From: Lachnospiraceae bacterium UBA1718
Lineage (GTDB): Bacteria > Bacillota > Clostridia > Lachnospirales > Lachnospiraceae
Direction: 5' to 3'
Assembly: GCA_002317245.1 (NCBI GenBank)
Contig: DCIU01000090.1
Location: forward strand, 1 to 13,968
Length of the DNA: 13,968 bases
Part shown: one piece after another, positions 8,131 to 13,968 of the stretch
Numbering within the stretch: position 1 is the first letter of the stretch
Layout: every line of letters begins with the position of its first letter
The notes under the pieces: model-generated
What the model was told of the DNA's origin: nothing
Seen by the model: the letters and a program-made list of their open reading frames with translations, nothing else
The model's database searches: none
Position numbers and translations under genes: made by a program

Positions 8131-8136
8131 GATACA
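8113..8136. promoter_or_regulatory. 24-bp operator-like dyad over the asnB -10 box
   Basis: The perfect palindrome TTGTATACAA (8120-8129) is flanked symmetrically, after 2 nt on each side, by TGTAT (8113-8117) and ATACA (8132-8136). The dyad covers the 3' spacer, the -10 box and the bases just before the predicted transcription start, so a bound protein would block RNA polymerase. The core resembles palindromes bound by GntR-family (FCD subfamily) repressors, which is an inference. The same 24 bp recur at 11533-11556. Confidence 0.65.
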
Positions 8137-8140
8137 AGTA

Positions 8141-8184
8141 AAAGGCAAGAAGGTCGTTTATATACGGCCATCTTGCCCTTTTTT
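8141..8184 (+). terminator. Leader attenuator (intrinsic terminator) before asnB
   Basis: A 14-position stem (8144-8157 with 8164-8177) has one A-A mismatch and one U-G wobble, loop TTATAT, and T6 at 8079+100 to 8184 (that is, 8179-8184). The stem begins only about 7 nt after the predicted 5' end of the asnB transcript, so a terminated RNA would be roughly 47 nt. About 44 nt separate it from the asnB start codon. Since the upstream dehydrogenase gene has no terminator of its own, this hairpin may also stop readthrough from it. How it is overcome is not visible. Confidence 0.85.
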
Positions 8185-8217
8185 ATTGCAGAAAGCAGAA
8201 GGAAAAACAAAGAAAGC

Positions 8218-8222
8218 AGGTG
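8218..8222 (+). promoter_or_regulatory. Ribosome binding site that fixes the asnB start
   Basis: AGGTG lies 5 nt before ATG 8228 in the context AAAGCAGG, which also occurs before gltB (11624-11630, AAGCAGG). It supports the start giving MCSI, which is required to expose the catalytic cysteine, over the longer in-frame reading that begins inside the promoter. Confidence 0.7.
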
Positions 8223-8227
8223 ATGTT

Positions 8228-9808
8228 ATGTGTTCTATTATGGGTTATCTTGGAACAACAATTACAGAAAAGGAGTTTAAGGAGCATTTCGATGAGACCA
8301 TTTCCCGTGGTCCGGATATGCAGAAGATTGTAAGTTTTGATGGAGGAATCATTGGTTTTGAGCGACTTTCTATTATGGGTCTTACCCCAGAAGGTATGCA
8401 GCCATTTACATTAAATAATAACCTGCTTGTATGTAATGGTGAGATATATTGCTTCAGACCAATTAAGGACGAATTAATTACAAAGGGATATACATTTAAG
8501 AGTGATTCGGATTGCGAGATTTTACTTCCACTCTATGAGGAGAAGGGTGTGAGTATGTTTAAGGATCTCGATGCTGAGTATGCCTGTATCATTTATGATG
8601 CTAAGAAGGGCTCGCTTGTGGCAGCTAGAGATCCAATCGGAATCCGTCCATTATTCTATGGTTATACAGAGTCAGAGGAGATCGTTTTTGCATCAGAGGC
8701 TAAGAACCTTGTGGGTCTTGTAGGTAAGGTTATGCCATTCCCTCCAGGACACTACTATGCTGACGGCGAGTTCGTATGCTATAGAGATATGACTGATGTA
8801 AAAGAGTATGTGACTGACGATGTTGACACAATCTGCAAGAACATCCACGACAAGCTGGTGGCAGGTATTGAGAAGAGACTTGATGCAGATGCACCTGTTG
8901 GTTTCCTACTTAGTGGTGGCCTTGATTCATCATTGGTATGTGCTGTATCAGCTAAGATACTAAAGAAGCCAATTAAGACCTTTGCCATTGGTATGAGCAC
9001 AGATGCCATTGACCTTAAATATGCTAAGCAGGTTGCTGATTATATTGGCGCAGATCATACAGAAGTATACATGACGGATGAAGATGTAATAAGAGAGCTT
9101 CCTAATGTTATTAAGCTTCTTGGAACATATGATATTACAACAACAAGAGCAAGCATGGGTATGTACTTATGCTGTAAGGCAATTCATGAGCAGACAGATG
9201 TAAGAGTTCTTCTTACGGGTGAGATCTCAGATGAGCTCTTTGGCTACAAGTATACAGACTTCGCTCCAAGCCCTGAAGAATTCCAGGAGGAGTCAGCTAA
9301 GAGAATCAGAGAGTTATATATGTATGATGTACTTCGTGCAGACAGATGTATCTCTGTTAACTCTCTAGAGGCAAGAGTTCCATTTGGTGATCTTGATTTT
9401 GTTGATTACGTAATGAGCATTGATCCAGCTAAGAAGATGAATGTTTATAACAAGGGTAAGTATCTTCTTAGACATGCCTTCGAGGGTGACTATCTCCCAG
9501 AGAGTATTCTTATGAGAGAGAAGGCTGCATTCTCAGATGCCGTTGGTCATTCAATGGTTGATGTACTTAAGGCTTATGCTGAGAGCAAGTACACTGACGA
9601 AGAATTCGAAGAGAAGTGCAAGAAGTATACATTCGCTACTCCATTCACTAAGGAGTCCCTTCTTTATAGAGAGATATTTGAAGAGTATTATCCAGGTCAG
9701 GCCGAGATGGTTGTTGATTTCTGGATGCCTAACAAGTCTTGGGAAGGATGTAACGTTAACGATCCTTCAGCCAGAGTACTTTCTAACTACGGCGCAAGTG
9801 GAGAATAA
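8228..9808 (+). CDS. asnB: Asparagine synthetase, glutamine-hydrolysing
   Basis: This 526-residue enzyme makes asparagine from aspartate, ATP and glutamine. The class II amidotransferase domain starts MCSIMG, with Cys2 as the N-terminal nucleophile after Met removal. Its conserved motifs are RGPD (28-31), RLSIMG (46-51), NGEIY (70-74), SDCE (94-97) and RDPIGIRPLFYGY. The synthetase domain carries the ATP pyrophosphatase P-loop SGGLDSS (229-235) and EARVPFGD, and ends with DPSARVLSNYGASGE. It resembles E. coli AsnB along its length. The frame is open upstream to 8099, but that part crosses the promoter and terminator and would bury Cys2, so ATG 8228 is preferred. Where E. coli AsnB has GEGSDEVFG, this protein has GEISDELFG. 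The stop codon lies 3 nt before pyrG, indicating cotranscription. The gene is controlled by the leader described at 8102-8184. Confidence 0.96.
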   Translation: MCSIMGYLGTTITEKEFKEHFDETISRGPDMQKIVSFDGGIIGFERLSIMGLTPEGMQPFTLNNNLLVCNGEIYCFRPIKDELITKGYTFKSDSDCEILLPLYEEKGVSMFKDLDAEYACIIYDAKKGSLVAARDPIGIRPLFYGYTESEEIVFASEAKNLVGLVGKVMPFPPGHYYADGEFVCYRDMTDVKEYVTDDVDTICKNIHDKLVAGIEKRLDADAPVGFLLSGGLDSSLVCAVSAKILKKPIKTFAIGMSTDAIDLKYAKQVADYIGADHTEVYMTDEDVIRELPNVIKLLGTYDITTTRASMGMYLCCKAIHEQTDVRVLLTGEISDELFGYKYTDFAPSPEEFQEESAKRIRELYMYDVLRADRCISVNSLEARVPFGDLDFVDYVMSIDPAKKMNVYNKGKYLLRHAFEGDYLPESILMREKAAFSDAVGHSMVDVLKAYAESKYTDEEFEEKCKKYTFATPFTKESLLYREIFEEYYPGQAEMVVDFWMPNKSWEGCNVNDPSARVLSNYGASGE

Positions 9809-9811
9809 TCG

Positions 9812-11413
9812 ATGGTAAAATACGTATTTGTTACAGGCGGTGTTGTATCCGGCCTGGGTAAAGGAATAACAGCAGCTTCCCTTGGACGACTTCTTAAGGC
9901 CAGAGGTTATCACGTGACGATGCAGAAGTTCGATCCATATATCAATATGGATCCGGGAACAATGAATCCTGTTCAGCACGGCGAAGTATTCGTAACTGAT
10001 GACGGCACAGAGACAGATCTTGACCTCGGTCACTACGAGAGATTCATCAATGAGAGTCTTGATTACAACTCAAACGTCACAACAGGTAAGGTCTACTGGA
10101 CTGTACTCAATAAGGAGAGGCATGGTGATTACGGCGGAGGCACTGTCCAGGTAATTCCTCATATAACTAATGAGATTAAGGACAGATTCTACAAGGCTAA
10201 GTCAGAGGATGAAGAGACAATATCCATCATCGAGATTGGTGGTACTGTTGGTGATATTGAGTCGCAGCCATTTTTGGAGGCTATAAGACAGTTCCAGGCA
10301 GAAGTTGGCAGGGAAAATGCGATCATGATTCAGGTTACATTAATCCCTTACATCAAAGCCAGCGGTGAGATGAAGACCAAGCCCACACAGGCGAGTGTCA
10401 AGTCACTTCAGGCAATGGGTATCTGGCCAGATATATTGGTATGTAGATCGGATTATCCGGTTGATGATAATATGCGCGAGAAGATTGCTCTGTTCTGTAA
10501 TGTCAAGAAGGAGCACGTACTTCAGAATCTGGATGCAGAGAGCTTATATGCAGTACCTCTTATGATGGAGGAGGAGCATCTGGCTCAGGCTGTATGCGAG
10601 TGTCTGCAGATTCCATGCCCAGAACCAGATCTTGCAGGATGGAAGCAGATGGTAGAAGACTTCCAGAATCCTAAGGGCAAGGTGACAGTTGCGCTTGTTG
10701 GTAAGTATGTAGCATTACACGATGCATACCTTAGTGTTGTTGAGGCACTCAAGCATGGCGGTATTGCTAATAAGATAGAAGTTGAAATAAGGTGGATTGA
10801 TTCAGAAGAGTTAACTCCGGATAATGCGGAAGAGTATCTTCATGATGTGGATGGAATACTTGTACCAGGTGGCTTCGGTATCCGTGGTACAGAGGGCAAG
10901 ATAATAGCTATCCAGTATGCCAGAGAGAAGAAGATTCCATTCTTAGGTCTATGTCTTGGAATGCAGCTTTCAATTGTTGAGTTTGCAAGAAACGTTCTTA
11001 AGTATAAGGATGCTGCCAGCATCGAGCTCTATCCAGAGACGACTCATCCTGTTATAGCCCTTATGCCAGACCAGGAGGGTGTAACCGATATAGGTGGAAC
11101 ACTAAGACTTGGTTCTTATCCATGTGTACTTAAGGAAGGTACATTGGCTTCAAGACTCTACGGTAAGAAGGAGATTGCTGAACGCCATCGCCACCGTTAC
11201 GAGGTCAACAATGACTACAGAGATGACCTGACCGGAGCAGGAATGACACTGTCAGGAATGTCCCCGGATGGAAGAATTGTTGAGATGATAGAGATAGCAG
11301 ATCATCCATTCTTCGTAGCTACTCAGGCCCATCCAGAATTCAAGTCTAGACCAGACCAACCACATCCATTATTCAATGGATTCGTCAGTGCAGCACTTCA
11401 GAACAGAGATTGA
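9812..11413 (+). CDS. pyrG: CTP synthase
   Basis: This 533-residue enzyme aminates UTP to CTP with glutamine and ATP and has the normal family length. The N-terminal amidoligase domain opens [20 protein letters not shown], with the ATP loop. It continues with [31 protein letters not shown] and the ..GGTVGDIES motif (residues 143-151). The class I glutamine amidotransferase domain (from about 290) has VPGGFGIRG, nucleophile Cys381 in LGLCLGMQ, and His507/Glu509 in AHPEFKSRP. The start lies 3 nt after the asnB stop codon, and GGAGAA (9800-9805) inside the asnB end serves as ribosome binding site, so the two genes are translationally close. In Bacillus pyrG has its own reiterative-initiation attenuator; here pyrG has no leader and must follow asnB control. 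Confidence 0.97.
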   Translation: MVKYVFVTGGVVSGLGKGITAASLGRLLKARGYHVTMQKFDPYINMDPGTMNPVQHGEVFVTDDGTETDLDLGHYERFINESLDYNSNVTTGKVYWTVLNKERHGDYGGGTVQVIPHITNEIKDRFYKAKSEDEETISIIEIGGTVGDIESQPFLEAIRQFQAEVGRENAIMIQVTLIPYIKASGEMKTKPTQASVKSLQAMGIWPDILVCRSDYPVDDNMREKIALFCNVKKEHVLQNLDAESLYAVPLMMEEEHLAQAVCECLQIPCPEPDLAGWKQMVEDFQNPKGKVTVALVGKYVALHDAYLSVVEALKHGGIANKIEVEIRWIDSEELTPDNAEEYLHDVDGILVPGGFGIRGTEGKIIAIQYAREKKIPFLGLCLGMQLSIVEFARNVLKYKDAASIELYPETTHPVIALMPDQEGVTDIGGTLRLGSYPCVLKEGTLASRLYGKKEIAERHRHRYEVNNDYRDDLTGAGMTLSGMSPDGRIVEMIEIADHPFFVATQAHPEFKSRPDQPHPLFNGFVSAALQNRD

Positions 11414-11417
11414 TTAG

Positions 11418-11504
11418 AATGAGCCCTAAGGACGTTCCTTAGAGCTCAAAACAATGTGCAGCGCGTGTGAAAATGAGCTCTAAGGAACGTCCTTAGGGCT
11501 CATT
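11418..11504. repeat. Perfect 31-bp inverted repeat after pyrG
   Basis: Arms 11418-11448 and 11474-11504 are exact reverse complements separated by 25 nt. Each arm is itself a near-palindrome with CTAAGGA and TCCTTAG around a 3-nt loop, flanked by TGAGC and GCTCA. The DNA can therefore form either one long hairpin or two consecutive ones. In the + strand transcript the first small hairpin has a C-A mismatch, where the second has a U-G wobble. The arrangement resembles a pair of oppositely oriented palindromic units, or a duplicated terminator. Confidence 0.85.
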
Positions 11505-11506
11505 TT
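11470..11506. terminator. Bidirectional terminator-like hairpin downstream of pyrG
   Basis: AAAA, a 13-bp stem (one U-G wobble) with loop ACG, then TTTT gives a symmetric A-stem-T structure. It could end asnB-pyrG transcription on the + strand. The U-tract is only 4 nt before GGG, so termination may be partial. Confidence 0.65.
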
Positions 11507-11521
11507 GGGCTAAAAAAAGTG

Positions 11522-11550
11522 TTGACATATTTTGTATTCTTGTATACAAT
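11522..11550 (+). promoter_or_regulatory. Sigma-A promoter of gltB
   Basis: TTGACA (11522-11527) and TACAAT (11545-11550) are 17 nt apart, with an A7 run just upstream (11512-11518). Start of transcription is expected near 11557. It matches the asnB promoter except for two spacer positions. Confidence 0.88.
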
Positions 11551-11556
11551 GATACA
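11533..11556. promoter_or_regulatory. 24-bp operator-like dyad over the gltB -10 box
   Basis: This is identical over all 24 positions to the dyad at 8113-8136: core TTGTATACAA at 11540-11549, with outer half-sites TGTAT and ATACA. The same position relative to the -10 box suggests that one regulator controls asnB-pyrG and gltB together. Confidence 0.65.
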
Positions 11557-11560
11557 GGTG

Positions 11561-11604
11561 AAAGGCAAGAAGGTCGTTCTATAAGGACCTTTTTGCCCTT
11601 TTTT
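11561..11604 (+). terminator. Leader attenuator (intrinsic terminator) before gltB
   Basis: A 12-bp stem (11564-11575 with 11586-11597, one G-U wobble) is extended by a G-G mismatch and two A-U pairs to a CTAT loop, and followed by T6 (11599-11604). The 5' arm is identical to that of the asnB leader, while the 3' arm differs but still pairs. The hairpin begins about 7 nt after the expected transcription start and lies 37 nt before the gltB start codon. Confidence 0.85.
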
Positions 11605-11627
11605 ATATGAGGAAGGAACAATAAAGC

Positions 11628-11633
11628 AGGAGG
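11628..11633 (+). promoter_or_regulatory. Ribosome binding site of gltB
   Basis: A consensus AGGAGG lies 8 nt before ATG 11642. It is stronger than the asnB site although the leaders are otherwise paralogous. Confidence 0.85.
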
Positions 11634-11641
11634 AATACGAT

Positions 11642-13968
11642 ATGAAAACAGATGAGATGAAGAATCAGGGCTTATACGACAGCCAGTTCGAACATGATAA
11701 CTGTGGTATCGGTGCTGTTATTAATATTGAAGGAAAGAAGAGTCATCAGATAGTTGATGATGCCCTTAAGATTGTTGAGAATCTTGAGCACCGTGCTGGT
11801 AAGGACGCTGCCGGAGAAACAGGTGATGGAGTTGGTATCTTAACACAGATCTCTCACAAGTTCTTCGCCAAGGTATGTGGCGAGCTTGGAATTAAGATTG
11901 GCGGTGAGAGGCAGTACGGCGTAGGTATGTTCTTCCTTCCACAGAATGAACTTAAGTGCTCACAGGCCAAGAAGATGTTCGAGGTAATCGTTGAGAAGGA
12001 AGGCTTAGAGTTCTTAGGCTGGAGACAGGTAGAGGTTGTTCCATCTGTCCTTGGTAAAAAAGCAAGAGACTGCATGCCAGTAATAATGCAGGCATTTGTT
12101 AAGCGTCCAGCTGATATTACAGAGGATATTGCTTTTGATAGAAAGCTCTATGTAATAAGAAGAGTATTTGAGCAGTCTACAGATAATACATATGTACCTT
12201 CATTATCATCTAGAACAATTGTGTACAAGGGAATGTTCTTAGTTGGTCAGTTGCGCACATTTTTCAAGGATCTTCAGGATACAGACTACGAATCAGCAAT
12301 AGCAATGGTTCATAGTAGATTCTCTACTAATACTAATCCAAGCTGGAGCCTTGCACATCCTAACAGATTACTTGTTCACAACGGTGAGATTAATACAATC
12401 AAGGGTAATGTTGATAAGATGCTTGCCCGTGAGGAGACAATGCATTCTGACGCGTTCTCAGCTGATGATATGACTAAGGTGCTTCCTGTTATTCCTAAGC
12501 GTGGATCAGATTCAGCTATGTTGGATAACACTCTTGAGTTCCTTGTTATGAGCGGTATGGAGCTTCCACTTGCTGCTATGATTATGATTCCTGAACCTTG
12601 GGCTCATAATGATACTATTTCACAGGAAGGTAGAGACTTCTATCAGTACTATGCAACAATGATGGAGCCATGGGATGGTCCTGCATCAATCCTTTATTCA
12701 GATGGTGATATTATGGGTGCCATCCTTGATAGGAACGGACTTAGACCATCAAGATATTACATTATGGATGATGGAAGACTTATCTTGTCATCTGAGGTTG
12801 GTGTGCTTCCACTTGATGAGTCACATATATTAAAGAAAGAAAGACTTCATCCAGGTAAGATGCTCTTAGTTGATACTGTTAATCACAAGATTATCTTAGA
12901 TGAGGAATTAAAAGAGAAATATGCATGCAAGGAGCCATATGGGGAGTGGCTTGATTCTAACCTTGTAACCCTTGGCGAGATTAAGATTCCTAATGAGAGA
13001 CCGGAGCATTACACAGCTGAGCAGCTGCTTCGTCTTCAGAAGGCTTTCGGATATACATATGAAGGCTGCAGAGAGGGCGTTGCAACAATGGCCCTTAACG
13101 GTTCGGAGCAGATTGGTGCCATGGGTACAGATATTCCACTAGCAGTACTTAGTAAGGAATACAATCCATTATTCTATTACTTCAAGCAGTTATTTGCCCA
13201 GGTTACTAACCCACCAATCGATGCAGCAAGAGAGAAGATTGTAACATCTACAACAGTATATGTTGGTAAAAATGGTAACCTCTTAGAGGAACAGCCAGCC
13301 AACTGCCAGATGCTTAAGATTCAGAATCCAATTCTTACAGACCTTGATATGCTTAAGATCAAGAATATGAAGAAACCTGGATTCAATGTGGCGGTTGTAT
13401 CTATTCTTTATTATAAGAGCACACCTATCGAGAGAGTACTTGACCATCTCTTCGTTGAGGTTGATAAGGCATACAGAGATGGCGCTAACATCCTTGTTCT
13501 TTCAGACAGAGGAGTTGATGAGAACCATGTAGCTATTCCATCACTCTTGGCAGTAGCTGCAGTACATCAGCATCTTGTACAGACTAAGAAGTGTACAGCC
13601 CTTTCTCTTATCTTAGAGTCAGGTGAGCCAAGAGAAGTACATCACTTCGCAACACTCTTAGGCTTCGGTGCCAGCGCAGTTAACCCATATCTTGCTCATG
13701 CAACAATAGCTAAGCTTATTGATGATGGCAGCTTAAATAAGGATTACTACGCAGCAGTTAATGATTATGACCATGCAGTTATATCAGGTATCGTTAAGAT
13801 TGCTTCTAAGATGGGTATTTCAACAATCCAGTCTTACCAGGGTAGCAAAATCTTTGAGGCAATAGGTATTTCTGAAGATGTTATTGATAAGTACTTCACA
13901 GGTACAGTTTCAAGAATTGGCGGTATTACACTTAAGGATATTGCCGATAATACTGACAGACAGCATTC
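11642..13968 (+). CDS. gltB: Glutamate synthase, large subunit (3'-truncated)
   Basis: About 775 residues are visible and the frame is still open at the window edge, so roughly the first half of a ~1500-residue protein is present. The enzyme transfers the glutamine amide to 2-oxoglutarate, giving two glutamates, and forms the GS-GOGAT ammonium assimilation cycle with glutamine synthetase. The class II amidotransferase domain follows a 20-residue propeptide. Cys21 in EHDNCGIGAV is the expected nucleophile after processing. HRAGKDAAGETGDGVGI, HSRFSTNTNPSW, HNGEINT (about 245), GSDSA (about 288) and DRNGLRPSRY (about 363) follow. The central domain (about 480 to 770) is recognised from SEQIGAMGTDIPLAVLS, LFAQVTNPPIDAAREKIV and the final SRIGGITL. 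The FMN/Fe-S synthase domain and the glucan-like C-terminal domain lie beyond the window. A gltD partner would be expected downstream but is not seen. Confidence 0.95.
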   Translation, partial: MKTDEMKNQGLYDSQFEHDNCGIGAVINIEGKKSHQIVDDALKIVENLEHRAGKDAAGETGDGVGILTQISHKFFAKVCGELGIKIGGERQYGVGMFFLPQNELKCSQAKKMFEVIVEKEGLEFLGWRQVEVVPSVLGKKARDCMPVIMQAFVKRPADITEDIAFDRKLYVIRRVFEQSTDNTYVPSLSSRTIVYKGMFLVGQLRTFFKDLQDTDYESAIAMVHSRFSTNTNPSWSLAHPNRLLVHNGEINTIKGNVDKMLAREETMHSDAFSADDMTKVLPVIPKRGSDSAMLDNTLEFLVMSGMELPLAAMIMIPEPWAHNDTISQEGRDFYQYYATMMEPWDGPASILYSDGDIMGAILDRNGLRPSRYYIMDDGRLILSSEVGVLPLDESHILKKERLHPGKMLLVDTVNHKIILDEELKEKYACKEPYGEWLDSNLVTLGEIKIPNERPEHYTAEQLLRLQKAFGYTYEGCREGVATMALNGSEQIGAMGTDIPLAVLSKEYNPLFYYFKQLFAQVTNPPIDAAREKIVTSTTVYVGKNGNLLEEQPANCQMLKIQNPILTDLDMLKIKNMKKPGFNVAVVSILYYKSTPIERVLDHLFVEVDKAYRDGANILVLSDRGVDENHVAIPSLLAVAAVHQHLVQTKKCTALSLILESGEPREVHHFATLLGFGASAVNPYLAHATIAKLIDDGSLNKDYYAAVNDYDHAVISGIVKIASKMGISTIQSYQGSKIFEAIGISEDVIDKYFTGTVSRIGGITLKDIADNTDRQH

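Noticed and set aside
8129..8227. A leader reading MIQVKGKKVV in both the asnB and gltB leaders, with a stop soon after in the gltB copy.
   Set aside because: The ATG overlaps the -10 box and would lie upstream of the predicted transcription start. In the asnB copy the frame runs without a stop into asnB. No ribosome binding site precedes it. The shared peptide just reflects shared DNA.
8099..8227. Upstream in-frame start for asnB adding 43 residues.
   Set aside because: It crosses the promoter, operator and terminator and would bury the catalytic Cys2. ATG 8228 gives the expected MCSI N-terminus with a ribosome binding site.
8137..8227. Asparagine T-box or another amino-acid riboswitch before asnB.
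   Set aside because: The leader is about 90 nt, far too short for a T-box, and no T-box sequence or specifier stem is visible.
9809..9811. Bacillus-type reiterative G attenuation of pyrG.
   Set aside because: Only 3 nt separate asnB and pyrG, so pyrG has no leader or promoter of its own here. The asnB leader does not start with a run of G followed by a C/U-rich terminator arm.

Overview
The window looks like core-metabolism chromosome from a low-to-moderate GC Firmicute, most likely a clostridial Lachnospiraceae (Butyrivibrio/Roseburia-like). This rests on the protein sequences, the strong AGGAGG-type ribosome binding sites, consensus sigma-A promoters and short U-tract terminators. The genus is an inference. 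All genes lie on the + strand and no phage, transposase, tRNA, rRNA or CRISPR is visible.

Layout: (1) 1-1105, the 3' part of an ammonium transporter fused to a P-II signalling domain. (2) 1178-7018, carA-carB-purF, with carA and carB overlapping by 8 nt and carB and purF separated by 53 nt that hold a GC-rich REP-like sequence. A terminator follows purF. (3) 7147-8076, a zinc-dependent medium-chain dehydrogenase of unknown substrate with its own extended -10 promoter. (4) 8102-11413, a promoter/operator/attenuator leader followed by asnB-pyrG, closed by a large inverted repeat with a terminator-like hairpin. (5) 11522-13968, a second, near-identical promoter/operator/attenuator leader followed by gltB, which runs off the end of the window.

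The theme is ammonium and glutamine nitrogen. Amt-PII imports and senses ammonium. CarA, PurF, AsnB, PyrG and GltB are five different glutamine amidotransferases that send glutamine amide nitrogen to carbamoyl phosphate, phosphoribosylamine, asparagine, CTP and glutamate. The genes are grouped by shared nitrogen donor more than by end-product pathway.

The most interesting signal is regulatory. The leaders of asnB and gltB match at 72 of 85 positions (counted by eye). Each has a consensus promoter, a 24-bp dyad centred on TTGTATACAA that overlaps the -10 box, and an intrinsic terminator that starts only a few nucleotides after the predicted transcription start. This leaves no room for a conventional upstream antiterminator. 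It looks like a two-level nitrogen control cassette used at least twice in the same region.
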